DNA of 38,833 bases from Planctomycetota bacterium (lineage in GTDB: Bacteria > Planctomycetota > GCA-002687715 > DRQF01): the NCBI GenBank assembly GCA_011369445.1, contig DRQF01000286.1, forward strand, positions 1 through 38,833, written 5' to 3'. Every line of letters begins with the position of its first letter. Position 1 is the stretch's first letter. The notes beneath the pieces were generated by a model, which was given only the letters and a program-made list of their open reading frames with translations, ran no database searches and was not told where the DNA came from. A program made the position numbers and the translations under genes. Below are positions 1 to 7,907 of the stretch, piece after piece.

Positions 1-1342
1 ATCCAGGCACCATGTCCACGTTCATGCGCGTGTAGGCCGCGAAGATGAGGGGGTCGAGCCGGCCTTCTTTGTAGTTCGAGACGATGATGCCCCTGTCCTC
101 GGGAGGAATCATGGCTCGGACCTCAGCGGCCGTCTCCTTCATCTGTTGCCCGCTCGCGATGGCCAGCTCGTTCTCGGGTGTCATGATAAGAAGGGCGGCG
201 GCGATCCCGATGGCAAGCCCCAGCACCAGCCAGGGGGCATTGCGAATTCGGACGGCTTTCAAAACGGCGATCAGCACCTCCGCCGTGATGCCAAACGAGA
301 GCCCGGCCAGGGGGAGCCAGTAGCACCCCCAAAAGTCATGGAAGGGGGCTTTTGAGGGGAAGGCCGCCAGATTGAGAGCGCCCCATGCCAAGGCCGCCAG
401 CCAGGGAAGAAACCTCGTCTTCAGGGCGTTGACGGATCGCAAGGAGACGAGACCGGCGAATCCGACGGCGCCGATGGCGACCCAGCCGTAGGAAAACAGC
501 TGGTATTGCCACACGCGTTCGAACCACTGGGCTGGGCTGAGGGATTCGACCTGGGTCACCGCCGCCGACCGGAGGGCTTCGAGAAGCCCCCTGGGCACGC
601 GGGCGATGAGGTCCACGTGAATCCAGACCCACAGGATCGAGAGAAAAACGAGAACCGGAATCCCGAAGACGTAGGCCGGTCGTCGTCGGGTGAGGATCTC
701 CACCATCCAGAGGATGAGGGGGACGAAGTATCCGGCCCAGTCGAACTGCATCCCCGCAAGAAGGGCCACGGGAAGGAGAAGGGCGCTGAGGGGGCGCCGG
801 CCCTCCCGCAATCGAAGGTAGCAGAGAATCGCCAAGAGCCCCGAGAAAAGCGTCATGGGGTGATGCATCGAGAGGTGGGCCAGACGGAGGAAGAGGGGAA
901 CACCCACCATGCCGAACACGGCGGCTCCCGCCGCGGCGGGGGCCATGCCCAACTCCTTGGCGATGAAAAAAAGCAAAAGGGCCGCTCCGAAGCAGCCGAC
1001 CAGCCCCTGGAGCCGCATCACCCATTCGTGGGGGCCGAAAACCTTCACCAAGGCCGCGCGGAGGACGACGTCGAGGACCGGATGAGTGCAGTACCACCGG
1101 AAGTTGGGATACGTCTCCGGCTCGGGATTCAGTACCGGCATGAAGCGAGTCTCGACGAAGCCGTCCTGAACCATGTTCTCGGACATGAGCGCGAACCACG
1201 CCAAAAGATGGCCGTGGTAGTCATGCTCGTAGGGGCGGTTCATTCGACGAATCTCCGCGCCGGAGAGGCCCAGCAGGGCGGCCACGGTGATCACGGTCAT
1301 CCAGCGGCTTCGGCGCGTTCGACTCTCGTCTGCGGTGATCAT
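1..1342 (-). CDS. GT39/ArnT-like membrane glycosyltransferase (C-terminus cut by window edge)
   Basis: About 447 residues are visible and the reading frame is open to base 1, so the C-terminus lies outside the window. The start ATG is at 1342-1340. The protein is a multi-pass membrane protein. After the first membrane helix comes a loop with EHDYHG and later a CTHPVLD segment, followed by repeated hydrophobic helices (for example GCFGAALLLFFIA and PVLVFLSILWVWIHV). This is the layout of GT-C enzymes of the GT39/GT83 class, which move a sugar from a lipid-phosphate donor to a protein or lipid acceptor outside the inner membrane; an acidic residue in the first loop is catalytic in that family. 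Acceptor and donor cannot be read from the sequence. It is transcribed divergently from the secreted protein at 1496, with 153 bp between them. The family call is by topology and motif only. Confidence 0.7.
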   Translation of the reverse strand, partial: MITADESRTRRSRWMTVITVAALLGLSGAEIRRMNRPYEHDYHGHLLAWFALMSENMVQDGFVETRFMPVLNPEPETYPNFRWYCTHPVLDVVLRAALVKVFGPHEWVMRLQGLVGCFGAALLLFFIAKELGMAPAAAGAAVFGMVGVPLFLRLAHLSMHHPMTLFSGLLAILCYLRLREGRRPLSALLLPVALLAGMQFDWAGYFVPLILWMVEILTRRRPAYVFGIPVLVFLSILWVWIHVDLIARVPRGLLEALRSAAVTQVESLSPAQWFERVWQYQLFSYGWVAIGAVGFAGLVSLRSVNALKTRFLPWLAALAWGALNLAAFPSKAPFHDFWGCYWLPLAGLSFGITAEVLIAVLKAVRIRNAPWLVLGLAIGIAAALLIMTPENELAIASGQQMKETAAEVRAMIPPEDRGIIVSNYKEGRLDPLIFAAYTRMNVDMVPG

Positions 1343-1495
1343 GGGGGAATCATGGGGACTCGGCGGCGGTTCGCCAAGTCCACGACCCGTCGAATCGGCT
1401 CCACCAAGGGACCCAATCGCTCCGGCCTTTGTCTTGAACGCCGAATGCATAGAATGACGATCCCAACGCCTCCGGCCCATCAAGGATCTTCCTCC

Positions 1496-3124
1496 ATGCA
1501 CAATCGCCTCCTGCTTTTCTCCCTCCTTTTGCTTTTCTCGGGACTCGTCCCTGGGCAGATCCTGAAAGTGCGGCTCCGCGACAGCAAGATCGAGAGGCGG
1601 TACAAGGCCTCCCTCAGCCGGATCGGCGGGGCGTACTTCATCGTCGGCGAACCCAAGGCGGGGCTCGTGATCAAACCCGGCTCCATCAACATCGTGCAGA
1701 AAAGCATCGAGCTGTGGGTCCTCGACCCCCGCCACCCGGACAGGTTGCCCTACAAGATGGGCAAGAAGGGAGAACTCCAGCCCACGAGCAAGCGTTCCTT
1801 CGTCGTCATCCCCCGTTCCGACCTGGCCGGTTCCCACCCGGTGAGCTTTCTCATGGAGGATCAAACCCTTCCGGGCATCGCCGGCGAGTACCGGCTGCGT
1901 TCGGACGAGATCGCCGCCATTCGGAAGAAGATCAAGAAGACGAAGAAAGCCACGCAGGAGTGGTTCCGCCTGCAGCGCCATCTTCTGGATCGCATGGAGA
2001 GGTTCCGCCTCTGGCTCGAGGCCTTGAGCTTCGAGAAACCCGCCCGGAAGATGGCCGCGGACATCGCCAAGGAGACGAAGCGCCTGAAGGACGACGGTTA
2101 CCGGGAACGGGCCCAGTCGGCCCTCGAGTCCATTCACCCGATTCCCGTGCCGGAGGACTTGGATGAGACGGCCCGCGAGATCTCGGGAACCGAGTACAAG
2201 GCCTTCGAGAGTCAACATGTTCGCCTGCTCTTCCCCGCGGGGGCCATGGAGCCCGGGACGGCCAAGAGTCTTTTGAAACTGGGGGAAAACATCATCGAGG
2301 GCTTCCGCCGGGAGTTCTGCGACCCCTACGCCCCCCAGAGGGACGACGACGGCATCGAGGACGAGATCCCGGACGGGGTCTTCGCGGTGTTCTTGTGGGT
2401 GCCGGATTCGGCGAAGGCCTACGAGAGGTATTACACGGATTACCTGGGCGGGTCCTGGGGAACCGGTGAGCGAAAAAAGCGGCACCTGCAAGCGCGCGGG
2501 ACCTCGGTGAGGGGGCTGCACGGTTTTCCCTACCTCCACTACTGGCGGTTGGGGGAACAAAACGACTTCGAGGGGCAGGTGGCCCACGGTCTGGGACACG
2601 ACCTCATGCAGATCCAGTTCTGCAGGGGCGCCCCCGGTTCCCGTGAGGACTGGATGCGCGAAGGCGTGGCCTACTACACCTCCTTCGAGTACCTTGGCCG
2701 CAACACGGTCACCTGCATCGCCTTCAAGATGAAGACCTACGATCGCACGCCGGGACCGGAAGGAAAGAAGACCGTGGCCGAGGGGCGTCGGGCGGCCTTC
2801 AACGAGTTGGCGCTCTCGAAGGGCCCTCCCCTCCACAGGTTGGTGTCCATGGACCTCGCCGACATGGAGGACCCCGATCTCGCGAAGGGTTGGAGTTTCT
2901 TCGACTTCGTCGCACGGACGCTGGGGAAAAAGGGCGTCCTTTGGCTAAGAGCGGCCTGTTTCGAAGCGGGGAAGACGGACGGATTCGTGGAGCGTCTCCG
3001 TGCTCGGACGAAGGAGATCTTCGGGTTGAAAGAAGGGGACGCATTGGGCTGGTTGGATTCCCAATGGCGGGCCTACGCGAAGTCCTCTCAGAACAAGGGT
3101 GAAGCCCCGAGGCGCCGCCGATGA
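1496..3124 (+). CDS. Secreted protein with degenerate gluzincin (HExxH-like) region
   Basis: The protein has 542 residues. The frame is open upstream to 506, but ATG 1496 is preceded by AAGGAT and begins a clean Sec signal peptide ending near VPGQ, so 1496 is the likely start. An N-terminal beta-rich part is followed by a charged helical, coiled-coil-prone stretch around residues 140-215. The C-terminal half resembles zinc metallopeptidase-like (gluzincin/peptidase MA) folds: HGLGH at residues 364-368 lies where HExxH should be, and WMREGVAYY around residue 389 looks like the third-ligand helix. The catalytic Glu of HExxH is Gly here, so zinc may bind without hydrolysis, or the protein may be a pseudoenzyme. 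The stop overlaps the next start (ATGA), which implies translational coupling. No precise function is assigned. Confidence 0.75.
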   Translation: MHNRLLLFSLLLLFSGLVPGQILKVRLRDSKIERRYKASLSRIGGAYFIVGEPKAGLVIKPGSINIVQKSIELWVLDPRHPDRLPYKMGKKGELQPTSKRSFVVIPRSDLAGSHPVSFLMEDQTLPGIAGEYRLRSDEIAAIRKKIKKTKKATQEWFRLQRHLLDRMERFRLWLEALSFEKPARKMAADIAKETKRLKDDGYRERAQSALESIHPIPVPEDLDETAREISGTEYKAFESQHVRLLFPAGAMEPGTAKSLLKLGENIIEGFRREFCDPYAPQRDDDGIEDEIPDGVFAVFLWVPDSAKAYERYYTDYLGGSWGTGERKKRHLQARGTSVRGLHGFPYLHYWRLGEQNDFEGQVAHGLGHDLMQIQFCRGAPGSREDWMREGVAYYTSFEYLGRNTVTCIAFKMKTYDRTPGPEGKKTVAEGRRAAFNELALSKGPPLHRLVSMDLADMEDPDLAKGWSFFDFVARTLGKKGVLWLRAACFEAGKTDGFVERLRARTKEIFGLKEGDALGWLDSQWRAYAKSSQNKGEAPRRRR

Positions 3125-3528
3125 CGATCCCCTCCGCGCCTGAGCACGATGCGGTCGTGGAACTCCTCTTGTCCGACGAGGAGGTGGAGGCCCTGGCCGC
3201 TCGCTCGGACCCCAGCGAGAGCGAGCAGTTGCTCTGGTCGATCGGGATCGCCGAGGACCGATTCATGGCCGCCGACTCCAGGTTGCGCGAAGAGCTCCTG
3301 GGGAGCATCCAACTGCAGGAGGCGCGTCGCCTGATCGGAAGTCTGACACTCCTCGTCCTGGTGGCCGTGGCGGTGGTTCTGCTGGTCCCCGCCGCCGTGG
3401 CCGCGGCGGCTTTGGCAGCGGTGGCGATGAAGGCCGGCATGGACTTCGCCGGCTTCAGGCGCCGCAGACGATTGGTGGAGGCAGCCCGTTGCCTGGGAGG
3501 TGGCGATGCGCCCGAGACTCGGTCTTGA
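3121..3528 (+). CDS. Small membrane protein of unknown function
   Basis: The protein has 135 residues and its ATG overlaps the stop of the preceding gene by 4 bp. The first 65 residues are acidic and helical, with no recognisable catalytic motif. Residues about 69-107 are a continuous Ala/Val/Leu-rich stretch (LIGSLTLLVLVAVAVVLLVP and onward) long enough for a helical hairpin or two tightly packed membrane helices. An Arg-rich segment (GFRRRRRLVE) follows and would sit on the cytoplasmic side. The gene is coupled to the secreted gluzincin-like protein and lies 52 bp before the Lgt-like gene. I do not recognise a family. The tail is Gly/Ser/Thr-rich and unremarkable. Confidence 0.65.
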   Translation: MTIPSAPEHDAVVELLLSDEEVEALAARSDPSESEQLLWSIGIAEDRFMAADSRLREELLGSIQLQEARRLIGSLTLLVLVAVAVVLLVPAAVAAAALAAVAMKAGMDFAGFRRRRRLVEAARCLGGGDAPETRS

Positions 3529-3580
3529 GATGCCTCCCTCCCCGCGCGAGGTGATGGCATGACGTCCGGGGACGAAACCC

Positions 3581-4390
3581 TTGCTGCCTGAGCTTTTTCA
3601 CTTCGAACTCTTCGGCCGGACCCTGAGCGTCAACGGCTACGGTCTCATGATCGGGATCGGTCTCGTCCTGTGGACCTGGCTGGTGGGGAAGGAGGCGCGT
3701 CGCCAGGGTCTGGTCAACCTCCAGGAACGCACCACCTCCACGCTGCTCATCTTCATTGCCGCGCTCTTCGTTGGGGGGAAGGGGCTCTACCTGCTCACCC
3801 TGCTGGGTGAGCGCGCTCCGGACGCCGACGATTTCCAATATGGCTTCGTCTTCTACGGGGGGTTACTCACCGCCGCGCCGGTCATGGCGTGGCAGTCGAG
3901 GCGCCTCGGGTTAGGCGTCCTCCAGGGGCTCGACATCTTTGCCTTGCCGGCTCCGCTCGCCCACGCCTTCGGTCGTCTGGGCTGTTTCCTCGCGGGTTGC
4001 TGCTACGGACACCGCTGTTCGTTGCCATGGGCGGTGCGCTTCGAACATGGACGGGGTCTGAACGGTGTGTTCGTTCACCCCGTGCAGCTCTACGAGGCCG
4101 CGGGCCTGCTCGTCCTTTTCGCCATTTTGTGGTTCGGCCTCCGCAGGCGAATACGTGTCCATGGGCAGATCCTCTTCACCTACCTTCTGGGCTACGCCGC
4201 CCTCAGATGCATCACGGAACTCTTCAGAGGAGATCCCGAGCGGCGCATCCTCTTCGCCGACGGGCCGGTGTCGCCGGGGGACCCGCCCCACGGGCTGCCT
4301 CTTTCGACGATGATCGCTCTGGTCACTGCGCTGCTGTGTCTGCTGGCGCTCCTTTGGCTCCGCCGTCGCCCTTCGCCTCCGGCTTCATGA
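3581..4390 (+). CDS. lgt: Prolipoprotein diacylglyceryl transferase-like protein (Lgt family, divergent)
   Basis: The protein has 269 residues. The start is TTG at 3581: the frame has a stop at 3560-3562 and no ATG or GTG between, and GGGGA lies just upstream. Lgt moves the diacylglyceryl group of phosphatidylglycerol to the lipobox cysteine of prelipoproteins in the inner membrane. Visible family features are the N-terminal VNGYGLMIGIG, FYGGLL near residues 91-95, the Lgt-signature position GRLGCFLAGCCYG at 131-143, and HPVQLYEA at 166-173, with several membrane helices. The usual signature reads GRxGNFxNxE. Here the Asn and Glu are both Cys, so this is a divergent branch or a paralogue. The window does encode at least one lipoprotein substrate (9980). 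The last 68 bp overlap the convergent gene ending at 4323. Confidence 0.8.
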   Translation: MLPELFHFELFGRTLSVNGYGLMIGIGLVLWTWLVGKEARRQGLVNLQERTTSTLLIFIAALFVGGKGLYLLTLLGERAPDADDFQYGFVFYGGLLTAAPVMAWQSRRLGLGVLQGLDIFALPAPLAHAFGRLGCFLAGCCYGHRCSLPWAVRFEHGRGLNGVFVHPVQLYEAAGLLVLFAILWFGLRRRIRVHGQILFTYLLGYAALRCITELFRGDPERRILFADGPVSPGDPPHGLPLSTMIALVTALLCLLALLWLRRRPSPPAS

Positions 4391-7121
4391 GGGCGAACCC
4401 CACCACGTACAGACCGGCGGCGATCCAGATCACCCGGGTGAAGCCCATCTCCTGAGACAGCACGATGCAGAGGATGGAGGCCATCACCGAGAGGAAGCCG
4501 TTGATCGCCCAACCCCAAGGAATGAGTTGGGGACAGTTGCGATTGAGGATGCGGATGCCTGATGGGAACGCGGTTCCCAAGGCAAGCCCGAGAGGGCAGA
4601 GCAGGGCGACCACGACGGCGACGCGGGCTGGGAAGGGCCAAGCCAGCAGGTGGGGAAGCACTCCGTGGATGGCGGCCACGGTCAGTCCGATTGTAGCGAC
4701 GATGCCGAGCAGAAGGAGAGACAACTGGCTGCGTCCCATGTGCCGAATCTTTCCGGCCAGGAACGAACCCAAACCGGCGAACGCCAAAAGAGAACTCAGC
4801 ACGACGCTGAGGGAGTACGTCGGGTGACCCAGGAAAACCACGAGCATCTGCATGAGTGCGATCTCGAGGAACATGAAACCCAGCCCGAGGGCGGCGAAGA
4901 AACTGAAGTACCGCAAGCTCCCTTTCGTGCGAATGCCTTCATGGGCCAGGTGGCGAATCGGCCAGAAGATGAGGATGCCCGCCATGAGAAGGATCTGCGC
5001 CAACGAGATCAAAAGGATCGTGTGCCCCACGGGGAAGTCTGGATGATACCGGTTCTGCAGGGCCGTGGATTCTCCCTGGTCGCTGCCACCCTCGAGGAGG
5101 GTGCGCCACTTGTAGTAGTTGAAGAAGAAAGGACGATCGTCCGTGCAGGGCGTCAGGTTGTATTCGTAGTCATCGATGAACTTGGCGCGACCGGCGTCGT
5201 CGCTGCGCAGGAGGGCCTCGAAGTCCCGACGGGTTTGGAGGAAATGTTCGTTGTTGCCCCGCACCCAGCTCACGGCGCCGGAGATGAGGCCCATGAGCCG
5301 TCTTTTGTGCGCGTCGTTCCCATGCAGGGTGTTCACGAGCGCCGATGATTCCGCCGTTCGACCCTGGAACTGGAGGTTGTAGGCCCGGCCCAGAAGATCG
5401 AGAAGGGGCTCCATGCCTCCGGCCTCCTCGATGGCTTCGGTGGGGACGGTCTTCTCGAGGGCTTTCGAGAAGTAGGTGCGCACGCCGCTGAGTTGGTCGG
5501 AGGGCGGGTCGAAGTCCTCTCCTGGCTTCTTCAACGGGTCGAAAACCAGACCGCGGAACGCGAGGCGCTCCGCAAAGTGCTTCAGGGCCTGAATCTCGTC
5601 TCTCGTGAAGGGCCCCTTCTTGATGATGGTCGAAGCCCAGTCGATGCCTTGGAAGACGGCGATGGACGACGCGGCGTCCTCGACCCCCAGTTCCGCGAGG
5701 GCTTCCCGCGCGATGTTGGCGAGTCGCAGTGTCTCGCGAGGTTTCTTCGGCCGGTCGAGGATGAAGCGTGAGTAGTTGACGTAGCCACCGTCATTCAGGT
5801 GCGCATAGAAGTCCTTCACGGCCTCCACGGTGTAGAGGTAGGTTTCGGAGAGCGTGTAGGCGCCGGTTGACAGGGCGGTGAACGAATCGACGCCGCTCAT
5901 CTGGATGATGTCGTACTTGGCGTCGCCGTGGCGGATCCATGCTCGCCCCTCCGCATTCTCGAGTTGGATGCGGTCCGAGAGGGGGTGGGCGCCGGGAATG
6001 AAAAGGCCGCCCGAGAAGTCCGCGTAGAATTCGGTGACCATGCGAATCATGGCCTGGTTGATCTCCACGGCCGTGACGTGTCGCGCGTCGTTTGCAAGGG
6101 CCACCATCACGTCGACGCCGCCGCCCACGCCGATGACGAGCACGTCGGGAGACTCGGCACCCCTCGCCTTGAAACAGACATAGGCCGACCCGGCCTGGGT
6201 GTCCGGCAAGAACGGGAACTTGGCGATGTTCGAGGCATCGCCGTAGAGCATCGTCGGAGCGGTTCCGTCCTGGGCGACGAAGCGCGCCTCGACCTTTTGG
6301 CGATTGAGCGGAGAAAAATTGCCCCCGATCATGGGGTGTGCGTCGAAGGGCGGCGTCACCTCGACCTCGGCCGTGGCGCTCGGAATCCGCGTTTCCACGC
6401 GGCCGTTGGCCAGGTCGTAGAGTTCCTTGCCTGGGGCGTCGGGAATACGCCATTTCATCTCGGGAATGTGAAGCACAGGGCTGCCACCGAGAATCCCGAT
6501 GAGCGCCACGGCGCCCACGGCGGACAGAAAAGAAGTGGCGAGGCGGTGTCTCCACTGGGCGGCGCAGGAGAAGAACAGCCCCGAGAGACAGCCCGCGAAG
6601 CCTGCCGCGATGACCGTTGGAGCCGCACCGAATCTCTGGAGGAGGTACACGCTTGCCGCGCCTCCCACCGCCGAACCCACCAAGTCCGCGAAGTAGATGC
6701 GGTTCACGTCCGCGGCCATCCGCGTGAGCAACTTGCCGATCACCAAGCCACCGATGAGCATCGGTGCGCCGATGATGAGATAGAACAGAAGAAGCGCAAT
6801 GAGATTCGATTTGTCCTCGGTGATGCGGAGCGTGTCGATGTTGACCTTGGTCGCAAAGCCGAGTGAAAGCATGACCGCGAGTCCGAAGACAGAGGCGAGC
6901 ATCGCGATGGAACCTGTCGGATCACCTTTCTTGTCCGCCTCTCGTGTCGCGGTGAGGATGCTTCCCGCCGCGCCGAATCCGAGAAGGGCGATGGACACGA
7001 CCATATAGGTGAAGTGGTGCCACATCATGATCGCGAAGACGCGCGTGAGCGCGATTTCGAAGAGGATGATGCTCCCGGCAATCAGGAACGTGCCGGCATA
7101 GATGGAACGAGGCGTTTTCAT
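4323..7121 (-). CDS. Multi-pass membrane protein with spermidine-synthase-like methyltransferase-fold domain
   Basis: The protein has 932 residues. ATG 7121 has GAGGGA about 6 nt upstream; the longer open frame to 7319 has no Shine-Dalgarno. An N-terminal block of roughly eight helices begins with GTFLIAGSIILFEIALTRVF, a pattern typical of membrane-fused spermidine-synthase-like proteins. A soluble Rossmann domain lies around residues 300-480, with LVIGVGGGVDV (S-adenosyl ligand loop) and TAVEINQAM (acidic ribose-binding residue). A second membrane block of about seven helices ends the protein. In true spermidine synthases the catalytic segment after the fold reads YDVIxxDxxDP; here it is YDIIQMSGVDSF, so aminopropyl transfer is doubtful. 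The substrate is unknown. It is transcribed divergently from 7304 across a region with a 12-bp perfect dyad, and its 3' end overlaps the lgt-like gene. Confidence 0.8.
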   Translation of the reverse strand: MKTPRSIYAGTFLIAGSIILFEIALTRVFAIMMWHHFTYMVVSIALLGFGAAGSILTATREADKKGDPTGSIAMLASVFGLAVMLSLGFATKVNIDTLRITEDKSNLIALLLFYLIIGAPMLIGGLVIGKLLTRMAADVNRIYFADLVGSAVGGAASVYLLQRFGAAPTVIAAGFAGCLSGLFFSCAAQWRHRLATSFLSAVGAVALIGILGGSPVLHIPEMKWRIPDAPGKELYDLANGRVETRIPSATAEVEVTPPFDAHPMIGGNFSPLNRQKVEARFVAQDGTAPTMLYGDASNIAKFPFLPDTQAGSAYVCFKARGAESPDVLVIGVGGGVDVMVALANDARHVTAVEINQAMIRMVTEFYADFSGGLFIPGAHPLSDRIQLENAEGRAWIRHGDAKYDIIQMSGVDSFTALSTGAYTLSETYLYTVEAVKDFYAHLNDGGYVNYSRFILDRPKKPRETLRLANIAREALAELGVEDAASSIAVFQGIDWASTIIKKGPFTRDEIQALKHFAERLAFRGLVFDPLKKPGEDFDPPSDQLSGVRTYFSKALEKTVPTEAIEEAGGMEPLLDLLGRAYNLQFQGRTAESSALVNTLHGNDAHKRRLMGLISGAVSWVRGNNEHFLQTRRDFEALLRSDDAGRAKFIDDYEYNLTPCTDDRPFFFNYYKWRTLLEGGSDQGESTALQNRYHPDFPVGHTILLISLAQILLMAGILIFWPIRHLAHEGIRTKGSLRYFSFFAALGLGFMFLEIALMQMLVVFLGHPTYSLSVVLSSLLAFAGLGSFLAGKIRHMGRSQLSLLLLGIVATIGLTVAAIHGVLPHLLAWPFPARVAVVVALLCPLGLALGTAFPSGIRILNRNCPQLIPWGWAINGFLSVMASILCIVLSQEMGFTRVIWIAAGLYVVGFALMKPEAKGDGGAKGAPADTAAQ

Positions 7122-7165
7122 GAAAGTCCCTCGGCGAACGACGGTGCGGCGCACCATAGCAGTTT

Positions 7166-7202
7166 CGGCATTCCCGAGGGAGGTGCTGGATCGGGAATGC
7201 CG
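7166..7202. promoter_or_regulatory. 12-bp perfect inverted repeat in a divergent intergenic region
   Basis: CGGCATTCCCGA at 7166-7177 is the exact reverse complement of TCGGGAATGCCG at 7191-7202, with a 13-base spacer. It lies in the 182-bp gap between the gene starting at 7121 (minus) and the gene at 7304 (plus). It is 45 bp from the first start and about 100 bp from the second. No T-tract follows on either strand and no gene reads into it, so an operator for the divergent pair is more likely than a terminator. A hairpin in the 5' leader of the minus-strand mRNA is also possible. Confidence 0.5.
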
Positions 7203-7303
7203 GGGTCGGCGGGCGGGGGGAACCTGCTCCTCGCGCATCGCCTTCGGCCCGCCCAAATCCAGGTTGCGATGGGGGGCTGGGCCGTTCGCCGTTATCCTCG
7301 TCC

Positions 7304-7810
7304 ATGCCAGCGGATCCAAGAATGGTGGAGGATCTCGTTCGGATCGAATTCGAATGGAATCGCTTCCTTGACGCGTGGGGGCGCGCCGACGACACCGCGT
7401 CCTGGAGAGGTTGGACCCCCGTCGAGCACGGGCTGCACGTCCTTCAAACGATGGTTTGGAGCCGTGAGGGTCTGATGCGGAACCGTGGCCAGACCCGTCC
7501 CGACGAGGATTCGGGTTTGGCCACGACCGCGCTGCGTCGTCTTGTCTTCGCGACTTTTCGAATTCCGTCGAAGCTCCCCGAGGCTCCCGTGGGCCCTCCT
7601 GACGTCATCCTCCCCCCGGAGGCGCTGATCCAACTCATTCGAGAGGAGCGAGAGGCATGGGTCGGCCTGTGCGCGGACAGCCGAGCGCTCGGTCCGCCGT
7701 GGTTCGCGTTTCCCCGCCTGGGTCACATGGCCCCCAGGGATTGGGCCAGGTTTCACGTCATCCACGGTCTTCACCACATGCACCTGGCCCGGGAATCCCG
7801 GTTGGCTTGA
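7304..7810 (+). CDS. DinB/DUF1569-like metal-binding four-helix protein
   Basis: The protein has 168 residues with ATG at 7304. It is a soluble, mainly helical protein. WTPVEHGLHVLQ near residues 38-48 and RFHVIHGLHHMHL near 149-161 place His residues in two helices, matching the pattern of the DinB-like superfamily (including DUF1569), where three His residues bind a divalent metal at the centre of a four-helix bundle. MAPRDWARFHVIHGLHH resembles the C-terminal helix of DUF1569 proteins. Members include thiol-transferase-like enzymes, but most are uncharacterised, so no reaction is assigned. It stands alone, divergent from the membrane protein at 7121 and followed by the promoter of the signalling genes. 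Confidence 0.7.
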   Translation: MPADPRMVEDLVRIEFEWNRFLDAWGRADDTASWRGWTPVEHGLHVLQTMVWSREGLMRNRGQTRPDEDSGLATTALRRLVFATFRIPSKLPEAPVGPPDVILPPEALIQLIREEREAWVGLCADSRALGPPWFAFPRLGHMAPRDWARFHVIHGLHHMHLARESRLA

Positions 7811-7842
7811 TGTCATGGAGTCCCGCCTTTCGGCCCAGGGGG

Positions 7843-7871
7843 TTGACCTTGGTCCCGGCGGGACCGACAAT
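7843..7871 (+). promoter_or_regulatory. Sigma70-type promoter with dyad filling the spacer
   Basis: TTGACC (7843-7848) and GACAAT (7866-7871) are separated by 17 bases. The spacer holds a perfect inverted repeat GGTCCC-GGC-GGGACC at 7851-7865 that abuts the -10 box. It sits 37 bp before the ATG at 7908, which has its own GGAGGG site, so it probably drives the receiver/histidine kinase pair. A dyad between -35 and -10 is where MerR-type activators and many repressors bind; the cognate regulator is unknown. Confidence 0.5.
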
Positions 7872-7907
7872 GGGGAAGCGGTTGGGGAACGAGCCGGAGG
7901 GCCTTGA

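Noticed and set aside
336-1199. Arg/Pro-rich 287-residue minus-strand frame
   Set aside because: It is a shifted frame of the GT39-like gene: the neighbouring frame reads as a normal membrane protein, while this one is low-complexity Arg/Pro/Gly.
1429-1455. Possible promoter TTGTCT/TAGAAT before the gene at 1496
   Set aside because: The spacer is only 15 bases and the -35 match is poor; not strong enough to list as a feature.
506-1495. N-terminal extension of the 1496-3124 protein
   Set aside because: It lies antisense to the glycosyltransferase gene and has biased His/Glu/Gly composition; the signal peptide begins at 1496.
5928-6866. 312-residue plus-strand frame
   Set aside because: Antisense shadow of the spermidine-synthase-like membrane gene; the composition is charged and repetitive with no domain.
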